Positions 11,761 through 22,544 of a DNA stretch of 64,000 bases are shown here, in pieces; the stretch's first letter is position 1; each line of letters begins with the position of its first letter. The stretch spans positions 4,072,402-4,136,401 of the forward strand of contig JBJCIZ010000239.1 of assembly GCA_051294375.1 (NCBI GenBank), written 5' to 3'. The notes beneath the pieces are model-generated. The model was not told the origin of the DNA and ran no database searches. It worked only from the letters and a program-made list of their open reading frames with translations. The position numbers were made by a program, and so were the translations under genes. The stretch comes from Paraspadella gotoi. Its lineage: Eukaryota > Chaetognatha.

Positions 11761-11959
11761 AATAGTACCATATATTATTTGGATAACAAAAGTCCTCAGA
11801 TATTTTAACCGCTTATCAAGTATTAATTGACTTAGCTTCTTATTCTAAATATATAAATAAAAACGACAACAACAACAACATCAACTTCCTGAAAAAAAAA
11901 ACGGACATCATTTTTTTTTCTGTTCTGGTTTTTCCCGCCTTGTTTCCGGTAAGCGAACT

Positions 11960-12052
11960 CGGAGGCATCTCTCTCTCTCTCTCTCTCTCTCTCGATCTCA
12001 CTCAACACATCTCTCCTCACTCTCTTTCTCTCTCTCTCCCTCTCTCCTTCGG
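11960..12052. repeat. (CT)n arrays
   Basis: Two short CT runs with GATCTCACTCAACAC between them. The 105-aa frame reading through here begins with poly-SL and is not convincing as a gene. Confidence 0.8.
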
Positions 12053-12270
12053 TTTTCTGTCTAATATTTCGCACTCAAAATATCCTGTTTCGCTCTCGGG
12101 TTTTCTTCTTATTTTTTCTTCTTGTTTTTTTTCCATGCTGTTTTGGTTACTGTTTTTTTTTGTCGAGATTTTTTTCCAGACGAAATTTTGTGATAAAATC
12201 GGTGCAATCAGTACAAAAATTATCCGTTACTTTATTAAAGAGCTTTTTGTATTGTGATGCTAATGTGGTG

Positions 12271-12500
12271 TTCATTATTTGAAACATTTTACCTTTTTAT
12301 TGAAAGGGAAGCCAGGTAATCTGGAAGTGAATAAACGAGACTGTGAGAGAGTCTTGATTGAAAGCTTGCTGGGACCTGCTATGTCATTATCTTGTAAGAG
12401 TGATGGAGGCCTTAAACCACCAAAGTCTGTCTAAAGTCAGGGACAAGAAAGCTTATTTAATTAATGAATGAATAATTCTTATAAAGGTCGTACCAATTCC
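12271..12500 (+). mobile_element. Family A repeat, near full-length copy
   Basis: A dispersed ~230-bp repeat. Diagnostic words in order are GGGAAGCCAGGTAATCTGG, GAATAAACGAGACTGTGAGA, TTGAAAGCTTGC, GACCTGCTATGTCATTATC, TTGTAAGAGTGATGGAGGCC, TTAAACCACCAAAG, AAAGTCAGGGACAAG, TTAATGAATGAATAATT and GTACCAATTCC. Copies occur at 18763, 18854, 21259, 26617, 30898, 43181, 48312, 52978, 54759 and 55242. No protein frame and no clear terminal inverted repeat, so a SINE or decayed MITE are both possible. Confidence 0.8.
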
Positions 12501-12793
12501 AAAAGCTTTGTCTTTCCCCCCTACTTTGGTCAGATTATTTATTAAAATTATTTTTTAACGAAAAAATGTTCAAGTAGAATTTTTCTGACTCTTGATTTTC
12601 CGAATTCACGAAAGGGAAGAAAAAACTGACGACGGAGAGAGTGAGATGTCTTGCAGATGTCATGTCATGTCAACTAGTCATCTATTTTTTTTCACATCGC
12701 GAAAGTTTTTTTTTACTTGGAATGGAATCGAGTATAGAGTGGGACACTGTGCTCATTTATCATTACTTCGATGGTTGAGAACTCTTCTATCTC

Positions 12794-12794
12794 A

Positions 12795-12868
<74 letters not shown>
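12794..12868. repeat. (CT)n array
   Basis: Almost pure CT repeat of about 70 bp. Confidence 0.92.
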
Positions 12869-12871
<3 letters not shown>

Positions 12872-13329
12872 AAGAACCCGAAAATTTCTCTATCGGTTTA
12901 TTCTCTTCACACTCTCAAGGTTCCAATTTTTTTAAAGAAGGAAGGAGGAGGCAGAGGAAGAGGAGGATGAGGAAGAGAAAGACGAAGGGAAGAAGTAAAA
13001 AAAAAAAGATGAGAAAGACATAGAGAGAATTTGAGAAGGACAACGTAAGGTCGACAAGGACATAGTTGAGAAAGACCAAAGATAGGTCGAAAAACTTTAG
13101 ATCTTTGATTTTGAAAATAAAAGAGTAATAACGAAACAAAGAATAAAAAAATGCGACAACTACAACGGGAGCAAAAACAACAACGACAACGACAAAAAAA
13201 AACTACGATACCGACAATAACCACAAAAACAAGAACAGTGACGATAACAACAACAACTAAGAACCAATTAGGGGCCCCTTTTTTTTCCCAAAACGCCCCA
13301 TTTTATCTCAAATTCGGACTTATGTTAAT
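12869..13329. other. Purine-rich, then CAA/GACAAC-rich spacer
   Basis: A GGAAGAGGAGGATGAGG-type purine segment (12940-13020) followed by ACAACAACGACAACGAC-type triplets (13150-13260). No gene seen; the frames are low-complexity. Confidence 0.6.
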
Positions 13330-13665
13330 TTTTTGACTAAAATGTTAGGTTAAAGGTTAGGGTTATAGATTAGATAAAGGATTGGGTTAGTGATTAAGAT
13401 TAGGGACTTGGTTTTTTTATTAGGGTTAGGGATTTGGGTTAGAGACTAGTGTTTAAAGTTAGAGGTTAGGGTTATAAATAAGGGATTAGGGTTTAGGGTT
13501 CGGGTTTAATATTAGGTTAGGGTTAAGGATTAGAGTTAGGGATTTGTTTATAATCTTAAAAACCTTAAATATCAAGGTTAAAATTGAATTCGAGGAAAAA
13601 CGAACAGAAATGGGGGCACTCTCGGAAAGAACAACAAAAATGGGGCAATCTTAGAAAATAAAACT
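13330..13665 (+). repeat. Family E2: degenerate TTAGGG-like block
   Basis: Imperfect GGTTAGGG/GATTAGGG words from about 13345 to 13545, then the same right flank as E1 (AATCTTAAAAACC...AAGGTTAAAATTGAATTC...GGGGGCACTCTCGGAAAG). The preceding GGGGCCCC-T8-CCC stretch is not repeated at E1. Copy-specific mutations suggest an old dispersed family. Confidence 0.72.
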
Positions 13666-14195
13666 TTTTTTTCCAATCGTTTTTTTTTTCCCCTTATTTT
13701 CTAATATATTTCTTTTCATTTCGTTCCCTTTGTTAATTTCATTATTTAACGCAATAATATTTCCATAGATTAACGACTTTTTAATGGGAAAGCGCGACTC
13801 GGGGGGGGGGAACGATTCTTAAACGAACGCTAATTTTGTTTCAAGTTTCTTTTTAACCACGCTCTAACTCGTTTTTTTTTTATCATATAATTAAATAATT
13901 AATTAACTCATGATTAATAATCGAATATTATTTTTTTATTCGTTCAAATTTTTTCAAAACGTCGTGTAATTAACCTCGTTAAAGGAAACTCGGAAAACCT
14001 CTAACCGTCGGCGTTATATACTTATATATATATTTACATACTTATAAATCAATTTTTATCAAATTCATCGTTTATTACATTAAATTCATATAGATTTAGT
14101 ATGAAAAGGGGAGAAAGAGAGGGAAAAAAATACTTAATTCGGTTACTATGGGTTTTAAAAACTTGCTGTATATATAAATTGTTCATTATTTTTTT
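13666..14195. other. AT-rich spacer, no gene seen
   Basis: T-rich and A-rich sequence with a G10 run near 13800 and TA-rich words near 14020. No supported feature. Confidence 0.5.
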
Positions 14196-14452
14196 ATCTT
14201 TGTCAATATTCCTTGTCTTTGTCATTATTTATTGTTTTTGTCATTATTACTCGTCGTTGTCACTTGTCAATATTATTTGTCGTTGTCATTACTCATTGTC
14301 CTCTACATTGTTCTTTGTCTTCGTCATCATTATTTTTGCCTTTGCTCTCTGTCATCAACGACATCGTCATTCTCTCGTCACGTACATCGATCTCTTTGTC
14401 AGCATCCATCACGACAACGACGACGAACGACGACAACGACGATGACGTCTCT
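14196..14452. repeat. Degenerate GTCATT/GTCGTC triplet region
   Basis: Repeated TTGTCATTATT and TTGTCGTTGTC words passing into ACGACAACGACGACGAAC near 14410. The overlapping S/L/V/C-rich open frames here follow the triplet composition and are rejected as genes. Confidence 0.6.
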
Positions 14453-14559
14453 CGACCCTAGAAAGTTGAACGGCATAATTGAGTTTGTAACAACAGCCTC
14501 TGCCATTTTGAACCTTTCAATTTTCCTCTCTTGCTTCTTGGCTTCCTGGGGCCTTTCTT

Positions 14560-14707
14560 CTTTTCTTTTCTTTTCTTTTCTTTTCTTTTCTTTTCTTTTC
14601 TTTTCTTTTCTTTTCTTTTCTTTTCTTTTCTTTTCTTTTTTGTCCCTATATTTCAATTTTTTTCATTTTTTCTTTCTCTCCATGTTTCTCTTTTTATTTT
14701 TCGGCCT

Positions 14708-14774
<67 letters not shown>

Positions 14775-14890
14775 CTCTTTATTTTTTTCTTTCTTTTTTA
14801 TTCCTCTCTTTCTTTTTAACCTTTTTCTCTCTTTCTCACCTTCTTTCACTATAACTTGTTTCTCATTTTCTTTCTCCTTTCCTATCTTTC

Positions 14891-14944
<54 letters not shown>

Positions 14945-15200
14945 CTCACTTTCCTTCTTCCCTTCTTTTCCTTCCATATTTCTTTCTGTCTTTCTTCCCC
15001 CCCCAAATTTTTCTATCTTTTTTCCAGTTTTCTTTCCATCTTTATCTTTCTTTCCCCCTCTTTCCATCACATAAACAACCTCCTTATGTCATAACTTCTT
15101 TCTTTCCCTCCACTTTTTCTATCTTTCTTCCCTTCACTCTATCTTTCTTCCCCTCTCTTTCTCTTCTTTCTTCCCCCTCTCTCTTTCCCCATTTTTCTAT
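14560..15200. repeat. Polypyrimidine tract with TTTTC, TTTC and CT arrays
   Basis: A ~640-bp strand-asymmetric region: (TTTTC)n at about 14562-14640, (TTTC)n at 14710-14776 and (CT)n at 14893-14942, joined by T/C-rich sequence. Frames of 60-195 aa across it are poly-F/S/L on one strand and poly-K/E/R on the other. Confidence 0.9.
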
Positions 15201-15572
15201 GCTCACAACGCTGGAAAGCGTCTCTCACCTTTGTCCCAGTTTGCTAACCTTAAGCGACCCTTATTTTCTCCTAAATTCCCTCCCCATCTTTTTCTTTCTT
15301 TCCAACAAATATTTAAGTACATAGTTTATACTAATACACATATTAAGTTATATATATGCGATTTTATTCTAATACAAGCTGGTTGTTTCGGTACAATTAT
15401 AATCAACTACCATAGATTAAGTCCTTATTGGTTGATAGCTAAATTATACAAAACCTAGACCGTAATCATGTCAAAAATTTAATTCATCTGATGTACATAT
15501 AATATTATCGAAACATTTTTTGCGTTTTAATCTTGTAAAATCTCTCGGGGGGGGGGAATTGACCGTCGATAA

Positions 15573-15880
15573 TCACTAACCAATCAACTCACTAATTAAA
15601 TCGCCAATCAGCTTAACGATCAACTCTCAATTAACTCGCAAAATCTTTTGCTAATCAGCTCTCTACCTAACTCACAAATAAACTGGCAAATCAACTGAAA
15701 AATTAACTCTCCAATTTACTCGCCAATAAACTCTCTAATTAATTCTCCAATTAACTCGCCAATCAACTAAAAAATTACCTCTCAAATTAACTCCAAAATA
15801 AACTCTCTAATTAATCTTCCAATTAACTCGCCAATTAATTCAAAAATTAACCCCCCCAATTAACTCGCAAGTCAATCAAG
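15573..15880. repeat. 12-bp minisatellite
   Basis: About 25 imperfect 12-bp units with consensus ACTCTCCAATTA (variants ACTCGCCAATTA, ACTCGCCAATCA, ACTCTCTAATTA, ATTCTCCAATTA). Register is clearest between 15690 and 15850. No gene on either strand. Confidence 0.8.
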
Positions 15881-15942
15881 GAGCCCTTTTTAAACCGACA
15901 TTCGAACATCAGCATGGCCACAAGTCAGTTCATCCCTTTAAG

Positions 15943-16574
15943 AATAACCATTAAGGCGTAGTAAAATTTCTAAATTTAATTTAATTAAAATTATAAAGTG
16001 AGGAACGAACAACATTATATTAATGAACATTTATGTAATAAAAAAATTTTATAATAAATTTTACAATTTACGCAGTAGGCCATATTTATACTAGTACTAA
16101 ATCAATAAATGTTAAAATTTCAAAACAGTTTTTTCTAAAATTTTTTTGCAGATTTGGATTCGTCATAAAAAGTTGATAAAAAAAGAAATATAACTCTTTT
16201 TGAAAAAATTCCTTCATTAAGTGGGTCAAAAATTAGAAAAAGCTATATTTTAAGCTGAAAATTAATTTTTTATATATTAAATATAGTTTTTTCAATTTTT
16301 AACCCACTTAATGAAAGAATTTTTAAAAATGATTTCTATTTTCTTTATCAACTTTTGACGAGGAATTCAAATCTGCAATCAAAATTAAGAAAAGCTTATT
16401 TTGAAATTTTTCGATTTTATAAGGATAGTACTATATATAATATAGCCTACTGCGAAAATTAAAAAACATAAAACTTAATTTTTTTTACATAAATTAATGT
16501 TCATGATGGTATGTTGTTCATAATTGACTTTTAGAATTTCGTATGTAACTTTCACTACGGCCTTAATTAACCAT
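15943..16574. mobile_element. Foldback transposon with 9-bp target-site duplication
   Basis: The sequence from 15952 to 16565 (614 bp) is a long imperfect palindrome centred near 16270. The ends are TAAGGCGTAGT and, inverted, TAAGGCCGTAGT. The arms contain matching words such as CATTAAGTGGGTCAAAAATT against its inverse AATTTTTAACCCACTTAATG. It is flanked by AATAACCAT (15943-15951) and ATTAACCAT (16566-16574), 8 of 9 bases alike. Long inverted arms with 9-bp duplications are known for Mutator-like (MULE) non-autonomous elements; that assignment is inference. No coding frame. Confidence 0.82.
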
Positions 16575-16599
16575 GCTCTCTTTCATCCGAATAAGACTC

Positions 16600-16635
16600 T
16601 CTCATTCGTCTCTCTCTCTCTCTTCTCTCTCTCTC

Positions 16636-16668
<33 letters not shown>

Positions 16669-16672
16669 GTCT
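16600..16672. repeat. (CT)n array
   Basis: Interrupted CT run directly to the right of the foldback element. Confidence 0.88.
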
Positions 16673-16752
16673 CGCTCGAATTAAATTAATTTCATAATAT
16701 GATAATCTCGGGAGCCAAACGGTGAAACGACCTTGCGATATGAATTTACTTA

Positions 16753-16820
16753 GACGACAACGACGACGACGAAGACGACGACAAAGAAAATGACGGCGAC
16801 AACGACAACGACAACAACAT
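16753..16820. repeat. GAC/AAC triplet array
   Basis: ACGACAACGACGACGACG-type triplets. The following stretch to 17095 is AT-rich with nothing recognised. Confidence 0.75.
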
Positions 16821-17097
16821 AAAAAAAACCCGACCTAAAATGCATTTATATTTATTCAATTAGAAATAATATTAATGAAGAAATGTAAAGAAATATTATT
16901 TCAAAAAAAATATTTTGGAGCTTCTCTCTATTCGCAAAACAATTTCATTCCCTACATATGTACAAATGAAAAAAACTAGTATAAATGTAAGTTTAGATTT
17001 TTTTAGTATCAAAAATATGTAAAGTCTAAATATGAAAAATTAAAAATTAAAGCGAATAAATAAGACCAAATATAGAAGTTAATAGATAAAAATAGGC

Positions 17098-17335
17098 GAC
17101 AACAACAACAATAACAACAACAACAACAACAACAAAAACAACAACAACAACAACAACAGCAATTGTTAGGATTGTGGCGCCGGACACAACAGGGGAAGAA
17201 TATGAGGACGACGACGACGACAACGACGACAACAACAACGACCACGACCACAACGACGACAACGACGATGACGACGACGATCATCACGACGACGACAATA
17301 ACGACGACGACGACGACGACGACGACGACGTCAAG
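17098..17335. repeat. CAA array followed by GAC array
   Basis: (ACA)n at 17098-17160, a ~45-bp unique insert, then (GAC)n with AAC, CAC and GAT variants at 17204-17335. Frames spell poly-T, poly-D or poly-V depending on phase, all from the same array. Confidence 0.88.
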
Positions 17336-17504
17336 ATTAAACTGGAAAATTTTGTCGCCCGAGAAAATCTGGCCAGAGGGCGAAAGGAACGACGAGTCAA
17401 AAAGCTTGCTTGGTAGAATATTAATGCTCTTTTTTTGCTTGCTTTTTTGACTTGCTTCATTTTTTGACAGCTTACTTTTCTGGTTTTTTTTCATTCTTTT
17501 TTTT

Positions 17505-17508
17505 CTTG

Positions 17509-17551
<43 letters not shown>

Positions 17552-17555
17552 TTTT

Positions 17556-17607
<52 letters not shown>

Positions 17608-17608
17608 T

Positions 17609-17639
<31 letters not shown>

Positions 17640-17660
17640 TTTATTCATTTATTTTTTCTT
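17505..17660. repeat. (TTTC)n then (TTTA)n arrays
   Basis: TTTC repeats to about 17607 pass without break into TTTA repeats to about 17655. The change looks like a C-to-A variant that was itself amplified. Confidence 0.92.
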
Positions 17661-17689
17661 TCTTTCCTCTCTCCCTGGCTTTTCTTTCT

Positions 17690-18050
17690 TCCCTTTCTAA
17701 CCTTTTCTTTTCTCCCTTTCCTTTCTCCCTTTTCTTTTCTCTCTTTCCTCCCTTTCCTTTCCTCACTTTCTTTTCCTCTCTTTCTATTCCTATCTTTCCT
17801 TTCCTCCCTTTCCTCTCTTCCCTTTCCTATCCTCCCTTTCCCTTCCTCTCTTTCCCTTCCTCTCTTTCTATTCCTCCCTTTTCTTTTCTCCCTTTCCTTT
17901 CCTCCCTTTCCTTTCCTCCCTTTTCTTTGCTCCCTTTTCTATTCTCCCTTTCCTTTCCTCCCTTTCCATTCCTCCCTTTCCTTTTCTCCCTTTCCTTTTC
18001 TCGCTTTCCTTTCCTCCCTTTCCTTTCCTCTTTTTCCAGTCCTCTAATTC
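17690..18050. repeat. Polypyrimidine minisatellite (CCTTTCCTTTCCTC type)
   Basis: About 350 bp made of TTTCCTTTCCTCCC-like units of roughly 14-15 bp. The strand is virtually purine-free. Confidence 0.85.
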
Positions 18051-18187
18051 TTGTTCCTTCCTTCCTTCTTTCAAATATTAGATTAAGGAGATTTTCGGTT
18101 TTAGCGTTTTCCTTTTTTTGTTTCCAGAATGTTGATAATTGTCGGGGGAAAAAACCGGCGTATTTGTAGAGATAGTTAAGAGGGGAA

Positions 18188-18196
18188 GACTGAGAG

Positions 18197-18246
<50 letters not shown>

Positions 18247-18280
18247 GCAGATGAGAGAGGAGAGAGAGAGAGAGAAAGAA
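18188..18280. repeat. (GA)n array
   Basis: Interrupted GA repeats. Immediately followed by family E3. Confidence 0.9.
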
Positions 18281-18283
18281 TCA

Positions 18284-18465
18284 AAACTAAGTGAGGGGTA
18301 AGGGATAAGGATTAGGTAAGAGTTTTCGGTTATTTAATCGGGATTAGCGTTAGGGGAATATGGATTACAGTTTTGGGTTAAGGATTAAGATTTAGGATTT
18401 GGTTGAGCATTTAAGAGTTAGATCTAATATCTATAGATATTAGGGTTAAAATTATCAGGGGGGCG
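18284..18465 (+). repeat. Family E3: degenerate TTAGGG-like block
   Basis: GGGATAAGGATTAGG, CGGGATTAGCGTTAGGGG and GGGTTAAGGATTAAG words, more decayed than E1/E2. Followed by GATATTAGGGTTAAAATTATC and a G-rich CAGGGGGGCGC segment. Assignment to family E is tentative. Confidence 0.5.
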
Positions 18466-18762
18466 CTTTTAGCAAACAGTGCCGCGAGGGGGAAAAAAAG
18501 GGAAGATTAAGCTAAAGAATTAGGAGGGAAATTAGAGAAGAAGAAAAAAGGCGAGAAAGGACAATTGAGAAAACGAGTTTGTCGGAGGAAGAGGGAAAAA
18601 AGAAAAAGAGACAAAAGAGGAAATATTTTGGAAACAAGACAACAAAAAAGAAGAACATTAAAAGAAAATAATTAGAAAAAAAGTGGGTATGAAAAACATT
18701 GAGAAAATTATAAGCGAAAATAATATAATAATAAAAAATAATATAACGACATAATAAGCTTA
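18466..18762. other. A-rich spacer, no gene seen
   Basis: Purine-rich (18490-18640), then A/T-rich sequence. Nothing recognised. Confidence 0.5.
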
Positions 18763-18999
18763 TCCAAAGTTAGGGGCAAGATTGCTTGTTTATTAAATGA
18801 ATGGGTAATTTTTATATGGTTGTACCAATTTCATAAAAAAAAAAGAGTTAAATAAAATTGGTACAATCAAAATAAATATTATCCATTCATTTAAAATATA
18901 AGCTATCTTGCCGCTAACTTTGGACAGGCTTTGGTGGTTTAAGGCCTCCATCACTCTTACAAAATAATGACATAGCGGTTCCCTGCAAGCTTTCAATTA
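18763..18999. mobile_element. Two family A fragments in inverted, tail-to-tail array
   Basis: A + strand 3' fragment (18763-18834, TCCAAAGTTAGGGGCAAG to GTACCAATTTCAT) is followed after ~20 bp by a minus-strand copy (18854-18999, AAATTGGTAC to TTCCCTGCAAGCTTTC). The shared 3' portions form a palindrome of about 70 bp per arm. A fragment like the 3' end (ATGGATAATTC...GTACCAACTTCC) lies further right at about 19125-19175. Confidence 0.75.
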
Positions 19000-19224
19000 A
19001 GCCTGTAATTTTTATGATGAGAAAAATGAACATGTACAAAAAAAATATTAACATGAACGAGCACTGTGAAAATGAGGATCGGACAATTAAATATCAAGTA
19101 CGATATAATATAGTTTTCTAATCTTCATTCATTGATCGAATGGATAATTCTTTTTATTGCTTGTACCAACTTCCATGTGAACAATGAAAAAAAAATCGCA
19201 TTGAGCTATTTTTAAAGTTCATGT

Positions 19225-19295
19225 ATCTGGCAAACTCCTCCTTTTCCTCCTCCTCCTCTCCCTCCTCCTCCTCCTCCTCTTCCTCCTCCTCATCT
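19225..19295. repeat. (CCT)n array
   Basis: CTCCTCCTCCTCC-type triplets, giving poly-E on the minus strand inside a 140-aa frame that is otherwise low-complexity. That frame is not accepted as a gene. Confidence 0.85.
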
Positions 19296-19399
19296 TTAAG
19301 ATTTCCTTCCCGCAATTTAGCGTCTAGACTCTCTTGACATTTTTGGGTCAAAATTTCTCTTTGAAAATTAATTTCGAGAAGACGACAAGAGTCTTTCGG

Positions 19400-19560
19400 G
19401 TAGGGAGAATGGGGGAGAGGGGAGAGTGGGGAGGGAAAGAAATAGGGGTAACGGGAGAGAGGGTAGAGGGGGGGGGGAGGGAGAGAGAGAGGTAAAAGGT
19501 AGAGAGAGGGAGATGGAGGGGGAGTGAAGAGAGAGAATTGGGAATGGGTAAGGGAAGACC
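19400..19560. repeat. Polypurine (GGGAGAG) tract
   Basis: G/A-only + strand with G9 and GAGAGAGAG runs. Confidence 0.8.
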
Positions 19561-19659
19561 AAGTTTGAGAAAACAATGACGGAGCTGGCCACGAACGTCA
19601 GCGGAAAGCAGCCGATCAATTAATTAATTAATAAAATATTGAATTGATTAATCGATTAA

Positions 19660-20042
19660 TTATTTTCTGTTCCTTTCCGTTATTTTCTGTTCCTTTCCTT
19701 TAGTTTATTTTCCTTTATTTTATTTTCCTTTCTTTTATTTTCATTTTCTTTACTTTATTTTCTTTTCCTTTTCTTTATTTTCTTTTCCTTTCTTTTATTT
19801 TCTTTTCCTTCCTCTATTTTCTTTTCATTTCCTTTATTTTCTTTTCCTTTCTTTTATTTTCTCTTCCTCTATTTTCTTTTCCTTTCCTTTATTTTCTTTT
19901 CCTTTCTTTTATTTTCTCTTCCTCTATTTTCTTTTCCTTTCCTTTATTTTCTTTTCCTCTCCTCTATTTTCTCTTCCTTCCTCTATTTTCTTTTCCTCTC
20001 CTCTATTTTCTCTTCCTTCCTCTATTTTCTTTTCCTTCCTTT
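19660..20042. repeat. Polypyrimidine minisatellite (TATTTTCTTTTCCTTTC type)
   Basis: About twenty tandem 16-22 bp units of the form TTTATTTTCTTTTCCTTTC. From about 19860 a second unit type, CTCTATTTTCTCTTCCT, alternates with the first, a higher-order pattern. Confidence 0.85.
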
Positions 20043-20138
20043 AGCCGATGCTCGAAAGGTTTCCTCCTTTTCTCTCAGACGACAAGGCCAAACATCCATG
20101 GATGAAGTGGAAGGCGTAACGAGAGCCTTTGTGACATA

Positions 20139-20215
20139 TAAGCCAGTGATAAAGCCGGTGATAAGTCTGTGATAAAGCCAGTGATAAGTCTGTGATAAAG
20201 CCGATGATACGCGGA
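20139..20215. repeat. 12-bp tandem repeat in 24-bp higher order
   Basis: AGCCAGTGATAA and GTCTGTGATAAA units alternate, about six to seven 12-mers. Adjacent sequence (20043-20138, 20216-20290) is unique with no gene recognised; the 76-aa minus frame over it derives from this repeat. Confidence 0.82.
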
Positions 20216-20299
20216 AATATTGGAACGCGAAGCGAGTGATATAGTCCGCTGATAAGAGGAATCCTCTTCAAAAAAAAAATTAGTTCTGGCTATTGATAA

Positions 20300-20329
20300 T
20301 AAAGAGAGAGAGAGGAGAGAGAGAGAGAG

Positions 20330-20380
<51 letters not shown>
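20300..20380. repeat. (GA)n array
   Basis: Interrupted GA run ending in GAGAATGAGAGAGACGAG. Confidence 0.9.
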
Positions 20381-20381
<1 letters not shown>

Positions 20382-20664
20382 GAGAGAGACGAGAACAGAG
20401 AGGAGTCTGTGCGTCGTTTCCGTTACGGAATCTCATCAACGGTCAAGGCTGCAGAATCACCTCATTGTCCAGATAGTTTTAGATTATCCTTTCTATTTGA
20501 CGCGAGATCAAATATATATTGTTCATATTTTTTTGACATGACTTTTAGTTTCATAACATTATATTTTGTTCATAATGAAAACCATACGAAAAAAAAGCTA
20601 CAATTAATTTTAGTCTTTCCTAAACTTTTTTTTTTCGTCGATGTACACAACAAGAAGCATATAA

Positions 20665-20973
20665 CAAATTACTTTTTTCCTTTTTACTTTTTCCTTTTTT
20701 CTATAAGTCCTTTCCTTTTTTCCCCTTTCTCATCTTCCTTTTTTTTATTTTTCCTTTTCTCATCTTCTTTTTTTACTTTTTTCCCCTTCTTTCTTATTTT
20801 CCTTTTTTTCCTTTTTTCCCTTCTTCCTTCTTCCAGGATCGCCGCTGCCAAAGATTCCTTTGCGTCTCGTTTCTTCTCTTTACCTGCGAGACGACGATTT
20901 CGCGTCTCTCTCTCTCTCTCTCTCTCTCGTCCTCTCTACTCGTTGCTCTCTCCTCTGCTCATGATCTCTCGCT

Positions 20974-21005
<32 letters not shown>
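20665..21005. repeat. Polypyrimidine stretch and two (CT)n runs
   Basis: TTTTTCCTTTTTTCC-type sequence at 20665-20835, then a mixed CpG-containing segment, and CT runs at about 20905-20930 and 20974-21005. The 188-aa frame over it is mostly poly-F/S and is rejected. Confidence 0.75.
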
Positions 21006-21010
<5 letters not shown>

Positions 21011-21258
21011 AAGTTCCCCGTCTAATTAACTTTGGGTGCTTTATCTTCTTTTGGGGGATTGAAGATTCCGATATGCCCTTCAGTCGTGATGTCATTTTTT
21101 TAATGTGGGCGCAATCTCGATTATTTGATTTAAAACCCTATTTATAGATATTTATTTATATTTTGATTCTAGTGCAACGTACATTATAGTATTTTTCAAT
21201 CTGATACTTTAAGGAATGGTCCATACATTGGTCCTTACGTGACTTATACATTCTACGA

Positions 21259-21385
21259 AGGTACTCTGGGAGTGAATAAACGAGGCTGGGAGTCTTAATT
21301 GAAAGCTTGCTATGTCATTATCTTGTAACTTGTAAGAGGGAAAGATGTCCTAACCAACAAAAGCCTCTCGTTTTACCAATTTCAT
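21259..21385 (+). mobile_element. Family A repeat, 3'-truncated copy
   Basis: GGTACTCTGGGAGTGAATAA, TTGAAAGCTTGCTATGTC, TTGTAACTTGTAAGAGGG and AAAGCCTCTCG match family A. The internal GGGACC segment and the AAAGTCAGGG segment are deleted, and the GTACCAATTTCAT end is reduced to TTTACCAATTTCATT. Confidence 0.7.
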
Positions 21386-21389
21386 TTAT

Positions 21390-21648
21390 TGATAAGCCGA
21401 CATTTGTTTATCGAGCGCGGTAAATCCAACTAATTAATTAATTGAAAAAACAAAACAAAAACAAATTCCTCAAGCGACTTTTTAATTAATGAATTAATGA
21501 ATTAAATATTTAATCAACCAATTGTGTTTTTTAATCAATCATTTATCGATCAATTAATAAATCAATCTCTCGGTCATTAAATTAATGAAATATTGAAATA
21601 ATTTATTAATTATTAAAAATAGTTATTTTCCTAAACAAGATCATTCAT
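21390..21648. other. AT-rich spacer with TTAATTAA-type words
   Basis: Dense TTAATTAATTAATT and ATTAATGAATTAATG words. No gene. Confidence 0.5.
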
Positions 21649-21649
21649 C

Positions 21650-21675
21650 ATTCTCTCTCTATCTGCTATTCTCCT

Positions 21676-21709
<34 letters not shown>

Positions 21710-22462
21710 TTCTCATCCTCTCTCTCTATCGCATCTTCTCAGTCTCTCTCTCTCTCTGCTCTCGNNNNNNNNNNNNNNNNNNNNNNNNNNNNNNNNNNNN
21801 NNNNNNNNNNNNNNNNNNNNNNNNNNNNNNNNNNNNNNNNNNNNNNNNNNNNNNNNNNNNNNNNNNNNNNNNNNNNNNNNNNNNNNNNNNNNNNNNNNNN
21901 NNNNNNNNNNNNNNNNNNNNNNNNNNNNNNNNNNNNNNNNNNNNNNNNNNNNNNNNNNNNNNNNNNNNNNNNNNNNNNNNNNNNNNNNNNNNNNNNNNNN
22001 NNNNNNNNNNNNNNNNNNNNNNNNNNNNNNNNNNNNNNNNNNNNNNNNNNNNNNNNNNNNNNNNNNNNNNNNNNNNNNNNNNNNNNNNNNNNNNNNNNNN
22101 NNNNNNNNNNNNNNNNNNNNNNNNNNNNNNNNNNNNNNNNNNNNNNNNNNNNNNNNNNNNNNNNNNNNNNNNNNNNNNNNNNNNNNNNNNNNNNNNNNNN
22201 NNNNNNNNNNNNNNNNNNNNNNNNNNNNNNNNNNNNNNNNNNNNNNNNNNNNNNNNNNNNNNNNNNNNNNNNNNNNNNNNNNNNNNNNNNNNNNNNNNNN
22301 NNNNNNNNNNNNNNNNNNNNNNNNNNNNNNNNNNNNNNNNNNNNNNNNNNNNNNNNNNNNNNNNNNNNNNNNNNNNNNNNNNNNNNNNNNNNNNNNNNNN
22401 NNNNNNNNNNNNNNNNNNNNNNNNNNNNNNNNNNNNNNNNNNNNNNNNNNNNNGAGAGAAAA
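21650..22462. repeat. (CT)n array running into a 689-N gap
   Basis: CT-rich sequence at 21650-21764, unknown bases 21765-22453, then GAGAGAAAAG. CT on the left and GA on the right suggest that the gap hides another inverted CT/GA pair. Frames spanning the Ns have no meaning. Confidence 0.85.
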
Positions 22463-22544
22463 GATTTATTATCAAAATTTGGCTCTCTACTCCAAAAGTA
22501 ATCTATTTTCGTTTCGGTTTTTCCTTTAATATACCTTAACTCTT

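Noticed and set aside
18466-18640. Protein-coding exon in the purine-rich segment
   Set aside because: No stable open frame and biased composition only.
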